The notes beneath the pieces are model-generated. The model saw only the letters and a program-made list of their open reading frames with translations, ran no database searches and was not told the DNA's origin. Both the position numbers and the translations under genes were made by a program. From Leucaena leucocephala (taxonomy: Eukaryota > Streptophyta > Magnoliopsida > Fabales > Fabaceae), in the NCBI GenBank assembly GCA_037074615.1, contig CM073550.1, positions 15,332,001-15,396,000 of the forward strand: a DNA stretch of 64,000 bases, in the 5' to 3' direction. Positions 14,272-23,794 of this stretch are shown here, piece by piece; within the stretch, counting starts at the first letter, position 1, and each line of letters opens with the position of its first letter.

Positions 14272-15556
14272 TTTTATTTATCTAAGATATAATAATTAAT
14301 TATACATATCACAGTCAAAAATTAACTTGTACCTTAATTATCTGGTTTTACACTAAAAAAATGGCTTGTAGAAATCCTTTTCTTCATGAAGCAAACTGTT
14401 GATACGTATTTTTAAAATATATCAGTTTTATATAATATATACTTGTGAGTGTGCGTATGTATGCGAAACAGATTGAATTTTAATTTTGTTTCTGATTTTT
14501 CCTTTGGATCTTTCCTTATCAGCGAACTTGCCTCATGCAGTAGAAATCAATCTGCACAACAGAACTTAAGCTTATAATAATCACAAATGTTTAGGCTGTG
14601 TTTGGTTTGAAGATGATCAAACTAGATAACGTTTAGCTAGATTTCCCAACAATCAAAGTATATACTTTAGGAAGATAAAGTTTTTATCCATATATCTTAT
14701 TTTTCATTGCAACTACTACCTCCAGTTCTAATAATAAGAGTTAATTAATTTTTTTTGGATATATTAAGGAAACTAAATTAATTAATTAATTATAATTAAT
14801 ATAAGAGCTAATTGACTAATTTAGGTAAATTGAGGAGTATATATTATAAATTTATCTCGAGGGATTCTATTTAATAATAATTAACTGATTTATTTGGCTG
14901 ATTCTTTAATCTATCTAAAAAAATAATTCTCTTATAATTATGATTAGAGGGAGTATCATTTGTTTCTTATAAGGAAAATTATTATGAGGTTTCAAGACAA
15001 AAATGTAATAACAAAAAAATCTTAAAACAAGTGAGTAGCCATATACTTGTTGAGGCAATCTATTGGAACGTTATATTGAGGGTGTTGTATAATGTGTAAG
15101 AGAGGGCCTTATACAAGAGACTGATATATATTATGAAAATGTTTTAAGAATAAATCTGAGGGGTGAATTGGAACATGAAAATGATTGAGAGCTCTAATTG
15201 CAAAAGAGCAAGTAGAATCATTTTTATTTTTATTTGTTAAGTGGCACAGTACCACAAATTAATGTAGTTGTACCTATAGTAACTAACAAATTGTAGGTGT
15301 CTTCTCTGATGAAGCAGTTCCTACTTCCTAAAATAGTTAAATAAAGGCTACTTCAAAATCAACAAAAATATGTTCATATATGTCTTCCCTCACAATTAGT
15401 CTTACATATAGTTATATATCTCATCATAATTAATTCTTCAATATATTCTTCTTCGTCACCTTTATTTTCCCCCCTGCCATACAATTCCAGGTGAAGTACT
15501 AGCTAGAATAGTACTGCAAAGACATGTCCACACACAAAGAAGGAGAAGAAGATATA

Positions 15557-15575
15557 TGTGTGTGTGTGTGTGTGT
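15557..15575. repeat. (TG)n microsatellite downstream of MIR167
   Basis: A run of nine or so TG units reads (CA)n on the transcribed strand of the MIR167 locus. It lies about 130 bases past the base of the hairpin and could pair with the (GT)n run in the loop. Confidence 0.9.
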
Positions 15576-15702
15576 TCAATCGTATATTGCAGAAATTAAA
15601 AGCTGCATATATAAGAAAAATTAAGGGCGTGAAGTAATAGTACCTGGAATCTGTAAGTATATAACTGAACAATTCTTGACTTGGAGAGAATTGAGATAGA
15701 CC

Positions 15703-16004
15703 TGTTGGTGATTGAGTGATTGAAGCTGCAGGATGATCTGATATATCTATACACACACACACACACACACACACACATATTTGAATGTATGTCTTATAAG
15801 ATCTAACCCAATAGTTTTCCAGATAGAATTCAATATGAATAACCAGCAAAAACCCTAATTAATAGCCAGGTTTCTCAGCTTCACCAACATATTCAAGAAC
15901 CACATCCCTATTTTGATTCGATTCTTCTCACCCCCTATATATATATATGAGCTGGTTTATAATTTACCAGATCATGCTGGCAGCTTCAAGCTCTCAAACC
16001 AACA
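15703..16004 (-). ncRNA. MIR167: MIR167 precursor hairpin
   Basis: The minus strand at 15988-15967 reads TGAAGCTGCCAGCATGATCT followed by GG, which is an exact miR167 sequence of the 22-nt c/d type. The other arm, complement of 15721-15742, pairs with it as 9 bp, a 4x3 internal loop, then 9 bp including a terminal G-U, so it is the star strand. Below this duplex the stem continues with TGTTGGT (15703-15709) against ACCAACA (15998-16004) and TTGAG against CTCAA. Mature on the 5' arm with star on the 3' arm is the normal MIR167 layout, and a loop of over 200 nt is long but known for this family. miR167 targets the auxin response factors ARF6 and ARF8. Only the minus strand gives the perfect mature sequence; the plus-strand arm has mismatches. 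A (CT)n run (minus strand) at about 16019-16034 lies just upstream. Confidence 0.93.
15751..15777. repeat. (AC)n microsatellite inside the MIR167 loop
   Basis: A perfect AC dinucleotide run of about 13 units starts ten bases beyond the star arm and lies wholly in the terminal loop. On the transcribed (minus) strand it reads (GT)n. It is complementary to the (TG)n tract at 15557-15575, which lies downstream of the hairpin on the minus strand. Confidence 0.95.
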
Positions 16005-16034
16005 CATATACTTGCGCGAGAGAGAGAGAGAGAT

Positions 16035-17992
16035 GTTGAACTCAGAAACCCTAGTTTGCTGGGAATTCTCAGGGAGGTAGATATATTATCCACAAGCACA
16101 CATTGAAACTAATACAAAAGGGGATTGAATTTATATGTAATTGGACTCATGCATCCATGTGTGTGTGTGTGAGATAGGGGCTAGAGAGAGGAGGAGTTAA
16201 CAAATAATTAATTAATAATTTAATTACGGTTCTTGGTCCCTCCCTTACGGCTATTGATGACAATGACTTATTAATGGTCTCTCCCTCTATCTCTAGGGTT
16301 TTCAGTCACTTGCATAATGTGAAAGGGACCACGGATCCTTGAAGAAATAAAAAAGATAAGCAGTTAGCAAAATGTGAACAATTGCACATGGGAAGAAGGT
16401 ATTGATACTTGTTAATTGGTCCCGTTTTGCTATTTGTCTATTTGATTAACAAGTTATTTGCTCATTAATGAAATATAAAATTACCTTTATATCATTCTTG
16501 TGTTTTCGGTGTTACGTTATTCTTTTGATGAAGCAACTAAATAATCAATCATTCATCATCAACACGAAACAATTACGTACTAATGAATAGATTAGTACCC
16601 TATCATCCTACAATGCCATCTATCTGTGTGCTTAGCTTATTTCATGTTTATAATGACTATATATATATATAGTTATCTGAAATTTTGAGTATGATATGGT
16701 CATATGGGCTGTCTTTTAGTAAAGGATTAATGTCATTTAGGTCCTAGAAAATTAAATTAATGATAGTTAGGTATTCTGACAAAATAAATGAGTTGTAAAT
16801 ATTAATTTATACAGTTGAGATATAAATGTGCTTTATTTGTAATTGAAATTTCCTAAATTTGCAATTATTTAAATAATTATTTACAACTCAATTTTTTTAA
16901 AAAAAAATTGGTGGGAATATATAGATAATATTTAATTATTAACTTAATAAACAAATCTGGCTACCAAAGTAAAATTGATTAGCTGATCATGTGCTACAAC
17001 TGTCACATGCATATATGGTCCTCATTAGAAAGACTTATTAATTAATTGAAAAACCTATTTCACAATATTTTGGGACCAATTAAGTAAAGAGTCTTGTTGA
17101 GATGATCAATCTTACTAAACACAGCTAATGAAGATACTGTTCCCATGTGCTTTTAGGTAGAGACCACTTGTTCCCAATAACAATCACTCAACTATAATAT
17201 TAATAATTATTCTTGTCATTTCACATCATCTTCTTCTTCTTTTTTTTGAATTTTAAAATTAAATCAGTATAGACAAATATAAAGCACAAAAAATCAATAT
17301 TAACTGTATGATTAATCCTAATAATTTAAAGGCGTACTTATAAAAAAATATTCTATAAATAAAATATTGCAACATATAGCCTAACATAAATCAAATATAG
17401 TAAATTATGCTTGTTTGAAAAATTAATTGTCTATAAATACTTATTTAGTTGTTTGGAGATATATATATATTTCTACATAAAAATGAGGAAATTGTCTATA
17501 AATATTTCTTTGGAGAATTAATTGTCTAATGTTATATTTATATGAATTCAAAATTGATACGTTTTGTGTATATAAATATATTAAATAATATTGAACAATT
17601 AATTTTCCAAAAATGTATCAGATAATATTTTGATGATATTGATTCTTCTATTGCCCACCACATCATGATGAGATAATGCACATACACATCTTGGTAGATG
17701 TGTTATATAAAAGACAATTATTAGGCAGACTATGAGGAGTAGCCTCATTTGTGTCTTTAGATTTGGTTGGCAGGGACCACCTTTCCAAATAGATTCCTAT
17801 TGTAGATAGATGGAACTAACCATACGTGTATATTTATTAATGAATGAAATAAACAATTTTCTGGCAAAAAAAAGAGAAAATATTAATGATATAGACTATT
17901 AATTAGATGCCTTTAACCTTGAAAAATGATATTTTATGTCAAAAGGGATTGTTTTGATGGATGAAATGTTTAGAGAACTAAATTTAAAGTTC

Positions 17993-18028
<36 letters not shown>

Positions 18029-18713
18029 GAGAACTAAATTCAGAGGAGATTGATACTGTATTTTGGCTAAAAATAGATTTTGAGATTAATTCCAAATTAA
18101 TGTTTGTCTAGATTAACTTATTTTAAATGATTTTGTGCTATATGAAATCAACATATAGAGTTGTCTCATGACTCTTAATTTTTAACCCCAATCTTAATTA
18201 TAAAATCTACTTAATTAATTTAGGTAGATTAAAAAAGTTAAATAAATTAGTTAATTATAATGATTGTATATTAGTTTCTCTAAAATATTCTCTTTAATCA
18301 TGTGCATTTGAACTATATTTGATATGCGCTTCTTAAATATGATATAGATATATTTGGGGGAAATTATAATTTTAAGATAAAAAGTATTAATAATAAATAT
18401 AATCCTCCATGGAGGGAGTATATACGATGTGAAAATAACATAATAAAGCCAATAGTCTTATGGCCTTATGACACATAAGCTTCCCTTGTAAATGGGAGGA
18501 TGTGGGTCAATCCCACTTTTAATTTGGTGCCATTAGTATTTTGGCCCTGTAGAGGAACATAAAATGATATGCGAAGAAGCAAGAAGAATGGGGCAGTAGC
18601 AATAAGTAGAGCCTGAAATGAATCAACGTGATAGAATCACAATATACCTGTTTGTCATGATACAGTTAATGAATGAATACATACATAGATAAGCTTGTAA
18701 GTAAGTGAATGAA
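16035..18713. other. Gene-free spacer, including the MIR167 upstream region
   Basis: There is no coding signal. The part next to MIR167 (about 16005-16400) should hold its promoter, and a minus-strand ACATATAAAT at about 16129-16138 is a possible TATA box. A (TA)n run is at about 17997-18025. Near 18440-18540 there is a phrase with a GGGTCAATCCC motif that resembles a worn tRNA-type B box, too weak to call a SINE. Confidence 0.5.
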
Positions 18714-18740
18714 TCAATCTTGTGGATTTGGTGTAGTTGG

Positions 18741-21700
18741 TCATCCTTGATCAGCCTGCATCTTCACAAACTCAGCTAACACCTTTATGTCATCATCCTC
18801 CAAACGAGCTCCAAATGTGCATTGTCCTCGTGGCATACATTCCTTACCAAATCCATGTATGTATGTATGTATGTATGTATGTATGTATGTATGTATGTAT
18901 GTATGTATGTATGTATGTATGTATGTATGTATGTATGTATGTATGTATGTATGTATGTATGTATGTATGTATGTATGTATGTATGTATGTATGTATGTAT
19001 GTATGTATGTATGTATGTATGTATGTATGTATGTATGTATGTATGTATGTATGTATGTATGTATGTATGTATGTATGTATGTATGTATGTATGTATGTAT
19101 GTATCAGGTACTACAGACATCAATACAACTTGAAATGGTAAAGAGCAATATAATACACCAATACAGGAATAGGACCACATTTCAGACAAAATATTCCTAA
19201 TGAATCAGTTGTAGTATTGTAATTCGGAATCAAAGAGAGAGAGGGAGAAAGAAGGAGAAACCGAGGGAAATAGAGAGATAGAAGATAGATAGACGAGAGA
19301 GACGGAAACGGGGACTCAATCCATTAGGTTCATCAACAACATACCACTGTACAGATTAATCCCTTATTTGTATACTCTTATAGGTACCTAAATCGTAACT
19401 ATTAACCGCTTAACTCCCTATAACAGACTAATATCTCAGCTAACCTAACTCTACCTCTTTTATTACAATTATATATCAGAATCAAGTTATAAATGTTTGG
19501 CACTTTATTCATACACACATTGAGTAACATATGACATGCTTTACCTAGGTTGGCAATAAGGAAGGAAAGAGGTTTCATTTCCTTCACTTTTTACAATATT
19601 TGTTATATTTTTTAATTATCACTTGATCATTTTTATTTTTTATTCCTCTTTATAAAGTAAGGATACGAAAGTAATTTTTCTTTCAATTTTTTCAATTAAT
19701 TCCATCCCATTATGTGAACCAAAATAGAAATTTAATTTTCACAAAACTTAGAATGGTGTAAGGACAAATCTTTCTGTAAGGGGTAAATGATCAATTTACT
19801 GAGACGATCCTTGTGTTGGATATTTGCCAGTTATTATTGACAGAGACACAGATTTTCAATTTTGTTTCCTAGTCTCAAATTTATCAAGTCGTTGGAGTCC
19901 ACAAGAATACGCACCGGCATTCTTCCCTTGCCATAGTATGTGATTCGATAGATCTCTTCTTCTGTGTCAACTCCATTTCTGCAGGACCAACCTTGGAGTT
20001 ATTTCCAGGCACATTTAACAAAAGAAACGATTTAAGAAAGCTTCTTCAATTTTGCATGAAACAAAACAAACTTTAACTTTGGGGAACAAAACAACTACAT
20101 GTATAAGACATCAATTTATCAGAAAGATCTAGATTAATGAGTGGAATACTATATTTCAAGAGTAACAAAATATTAATTTACCCCATAATTTGTCAAAAAT
20201 GTGTCCTGAAAATTCAATGCTGACTTAGATTCTGTGAATCCTTATGAAACCTTGATGGTTTCTATGTTTATCTACATCATAAGGATGCTCAAGTAGTTGT
20301 TCGTTACCTCTGTAAATCCTTTATAAATAGTGTTGCTCCCTGGAAGAAAAAGGAAAGAAAGAATATGAGAGAAATGACATGAAAGAACATACATATATCA
20401 TCAGATGTCTTGTGAAAATGGAAGCTCACTGGCTGTATTATGTTCCCACCAGCATCATGACAACCAATACAAGCTTGACTAAATAATGAGCCTCCTCTCT
20501 GGATATCTATGGTTTGGCCATTTGAAACTGTAGCATCGAAGAAGTCAACAAGAGTTACAAACTGCATGGTTCTACTGCATTCAGAGCAATTGACATGTCT
20601 AGAACTTATCCTTTTGTTGTCAAAATCCATTTTCCCCCTAGTAACGAAAATAAGTGTGAAACAAGACCAAACATAGGGAACAAATTTGCACTACAACACA
20701 TTGTAGGAATCTGTGTGCCAACTGGCTCTGTCAAACTCAGACTATTTCCTCACAAACTTTAAGGTGTTAAGTGAAGGTCCATGTTGGTTTCATCAAATCT
20801 TTAATACATCCTTTTGAAAGAAAGTCATTCAGACTTGAAAGGTGGACAATGAATTAACCTGCCATACCTTGTACCAAAACTTATTTTTAATGGAAGAGAA
20901 TGGGATGAGCAATAATTGAACTCAACCCTTAAAATGGGAATAGAGAAAAAAAAAATCAAAGTCTTGGCCACTTGGTTAGTGAGGCATAAGGTCTCATACC
21001 AAGGAAATGATCAGTTCACTGAAAAATTTTAATCTTTTATACAGCAGGTTTTATGATTATTTTTTAAAATCACATCAATATGAATTGAATATCAAACAAA
21101 ATTTTAGTCTGGGTCACATTTTTTTTGGAGTAAAAAGCTTGATTAGATTCACCAAAAATGGGGGAAAAGAAGAGAAATGCTCAAGTAGAATCCTCAAAAT
21201 CAGTTTGACCCCATTTTCACTTACTATTTAACCTTGCATCTCCTTTTTATCACTTCTACCCAGACATAGACTCTGCTAATTTTCTCTGTAACATCTTCTA
21301 GAAGAATTTCGTCTCTTTGCACCAAGTTCATACCTGCGTGACTAGAAGTCAAGTGTTGGATTGTTTATCTCCTGTTCACTATTGGCCATACTATGATACT
21401 TATCATTGGTTTGTGCATATTCAATTAGAAATCAGATGTTTATAACAACGTTTTCCAGATTCTATTCATACTTAGACAAGACTTGAAGCTCTCCTATGGT
21501 CATTTTGCGTAAAGAGATATAGGCCATCTAACAAAATATTGCGTGTTTGATAAACTGTAAAATCTTAGTTTTACAAGAGCTTTTAATTCAAACTTTAGTT
21601 TAGAGAAATTTTAAAATAAATAATCATATTTATTTAAAAAGTCTTCTAGACCAAATTATAGTTTAAAATCATAGTTTTAGATAAATTATTGGGATTAGTT

Positions 21701-22947
21701 TCTACAACAGTAAAAGAATTTATGAACTACCAAATTACTATTTTATTCCATTTTTTCTACACTCTATCTCTTATCTTCTCTTTCTTCCTTTCTTTCTCTC
21801 ATCCCTTTGTGCCATTTTTCTCATCACCGTTGTTGGGAGGGAGAAGGGTCACCCTCGTCTGTTCATCGTCACATGAGGAAGAAGAAGACATCGCTAGTCT
21901 GTCACCTATGATGAAGCTCAGGTGGTCTGTTGCTCAAGCCATTCGCCATCCTTACAAAGCTTTGCAATTTATCACTGCAAGCTACTCATTGTCCTCACAG
22001 AGCTCTACAAGTTGTCACTGCAAACTGCCCGCCGTCCTCACAGAACTCTACAAGTTATTGTGGCCATCGTTCATCGTCGTTGCAAGTCTTCTTCGCCGTT
22101 GAAGATGGGAGAAGACATAGAGAAGATGGGACAAGACATTACACTGTATAGTATTGATAATTATTTTTTTCTTATCTTATATCATTTTTAATAATTTACT
22201 AATAATAAAAATCTTTTAATAATAACTATCAAAATATTTATTTATTTAAAATCATTTTTTCTCTATAAACTCAAACCATTTTCTAAAAAATATCTAATTT
22301 TTTTTTTCCATTAGCTATTTTCTAAAAATTTATTCAAACATGCCCTTAGTCACTCACTCAAAACTAGACGTTAACTTGTAGTTGAGTTTCACGCAATTTC
22401 ACCAATTTCAAGACCAAAGTGATATTCTACTCTTTGTAATATCGCATGAACTGACATTTTCATACATAGACATCAAGCATAAGGAATATGCCATTGCCAA
22501 CTTAAGAGAAGACTGAAAGGGAGTTATACCCTTTTCTGGTTAACACAGAGAGACGAGAACAGAATGAGGTAAGAAAACAAGCGATGGTATTTATGGAAGT
22601 TTGAACCAAAAGCAGGGGCACTTTAGTATTTAAGGGAAAAAGAAAGCGCGGATTCTTCAAAATTGAGATTAGGCTTGAGTGGTTAACCTGGAGTGAAGCA
22701 TAACGGAGATAAGGCCACGAGCGCAGCCATTAAAGGCGGAGCCAAGCTCTTGAAAGAGAACTTAACATTTTCTGCCTTTACAGAAATGAGAATTTGTTGT
22801 TCTCCCTTCACAATTGAACCAATTTTTCACTCAGTCTCAAATTGCAGAATGAACAAACAAGAACAGTGAGAGATTCAAGAGGCATACCCTAATCAAGAGG
22901 GGATGAGAATAGTTACTGCAACTAGAAATTAACCAAGCGAGCTGCAT
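18741..22947 (-). CDS. CYTC6A: Cytochrome c6A, chloroplast thylakoid lumen; last splice site damaged
   Basis: Exons on the minus strand are 22947-22888, 22775-22688, 20527-20430, 20339-20308, 19978-19915 and 18854-18741, 151 residues in all. The first two encode the transit region (MQLAWLISS...) and a hydrophobic lumen-targeting segment (LAPPLMAALVALSPLCF). The third has the heme site ACIGCHDAGG (CxxCH). The fifth has the axial Met in YGKGRMP. The last has ECMPRGQC, the two-cysteine loop insertion that marks c6A, and the helix LEDDDIKVLAEFVKMQADQG. c6A is a low-potential cytochrome of the plant thylakoid lumen whose role is still debated. Two oddities follow. No AG precedes the last exon, because a perfect ATGT array abuts its first codon. 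The frame also ends at TGA (18743-18741) where relatives have Trp; eight more sense codons would follow before the next stop. The locus may be recently damaged or spliced at an alternative site. Confidence 0.88.
18855..19104. repeat. Perfect (ATGT)n array, about 62 units, at the c6A exon border
   Basis: I found no interruption over 250 bases. On the minus strand it reads (ACAT)n and runs straight into the first codon (GGA) of the last c6A exon. It contains no AG on the minus strand and no stop codon in any frame on either strand, so it creates long artificial frames of Met-Tyr-Val-Cys or Thr-Tyr-Ile-His repeats. Confidence 0.98.
19105..20307. other. Rest of c6A intron 5 and all of intron 4
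   Basis: Apart from the 64-base exon at 19978-19915 there is no coding signal. A purine-rich GA stretch lies at 19230-19300. The nearest minus-strand AG upstream of the ATGT array is in CTGTAG (complement of 19111-19116). Confidence 0.6.
21541..22338. mobile_element. MITE-like insertion in c6A intron 2
   Basis: The left end reads GCGTGTTTGATAAACTGT; the right end, on the other strand, reads GGGCATGTTTGAATAAA. These are imperfect terminal inverted repeats. The interior has three worn copies of a 43-base unit that starts near 21950, 21993 and 22036 (CCTYACARAGCTYTRCAA). A 137-residue frame at 21689-22102 lies inside and has no family resemblance. The terminus is similar to that of the element at 40785-41498. 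No clear target duplication was found. Confidence 0.55.
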
Positions 22948-23794
22948 CTTCTTTCTGGAAATGCGAACTGAATTATCCCACTCAATTATAAGGAGTAAAC
23001 TAAATTTTGACGTGTAAAAAAAAAATAGAGTTTATCAAGTATAGGAAAAAAACGGTTGACCCAAAAAATATTAAAAAAAACTACCTTTTCCAGCATTTTT
23101 TTAAAATAATATTTATTTCAATTTTAAAATAACCTTTTGATCAACGATTTATACAAACTAAACTAAAATTTAGTTTTACACGTCGCCAAAAAAAAGTGGG
23201 TAATGGGTTATACACAAGGTAATTGATATATAGTTTTTGATGGGTTTATTATGGATTATATAAATATATAAATTGAATATATAGACATAAAATATATATA
23301 AAAAAATAGTCTTGCAAACATATTATTCACTTCAATTATATAGATTCTTGAATGAGTAAAAAGTTTAATACATCAATTTTCTTTACTCTTGCTTTCAAAG
23401 ACTTAATTAATCTAAATCTTGTAAATTTATAAAATTTATTAACTATTTTCAAATCATAGTTTGCTTCCCTAAATTCCTTTTTAATTTGTTGCTATTAAAA
23501 TAATTATCCTATTAATTACTTAATTAATAAAAGCTAAAATAAATTTTATTTTTTATTTTTTATTTATAATATTATCAATTAATTTACAGTTACGCACAAC
23601 TTCATATTTATATTTACAGATTCAAATAAAGTTCGGTACATTCTATCGTTCGCGCGCGCGCGCCCACAAGCTAATTTTTAAATATTGGCAATGCATCATT
23701 TTTCCTCAAAGTCTTCTTCGTTCTCATTTCCCACTTCACAATCTCAAAGCAGAGGTTGACAGCAGAAGAAAGGACGCATTTTGAGCTTACATCA
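22948..23794. promoter_or_regulatory. Divergent promoter region between cytochrome c6A and IMPL1
   Basis: The two start codons, 22947 on the minus strand and 23795 on the plus strand, face away from each other across about 850 bases, so both promoters must lie here. The middle is extremely AT-rich. A (CG)6-type run at 23651-23663 stands out close to the IMPL1 side. No convincing TATA box was singled out for either gene. Confidence 0.5.

Larger units (their letters stand above)
12129..15702. other. 3' UTR of the NAL1-like gene and gene-free spacer
   Basis: The first 350-450 bases after the stop codon are the likely 3' UTR of the NAL1-like gene. The rest is AT-rich spacer with (TA)n tracts at about 13019-13043 and 13624-13642 and a fold-back element at 13969-14271. 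I see no open frame worth calling. Confidence 0.55.

Noticed and set aside
15721..15742. miR167-like sequence on the plus strand
   Set aside because: It has mismatches in the centre of the mature sequence. The perfect copy is on the minus strand, so this arm is the star.
15499..15849. 116-residue minus-strand frame
   Set aside because: It runs through the (TG)n and (AC)n tracts and the MIR167 hairpin. The hairpin explains the locus better.
18440..18550. Possible tRNA-derived SINE with a B-box-like GGGTCAATCCC
   Set aside because: No A box, tail or target duplication could be defined.
18737..19200. Long open frames on both strands made of Met-Tyr-Val-Cys or Thr-Tyr-Ile-His repeats
   Set aside because: They are by-products of the (ATGT)n array, which has no stop codon in any frame. 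The true coding part is the c6A last exon next to it.
21689..22102. 137-residue plus-strand frame
   Set aside because: It lies within a MITE-like insertion in a c6A intron, contains internal repeats and shows no family resemblance.
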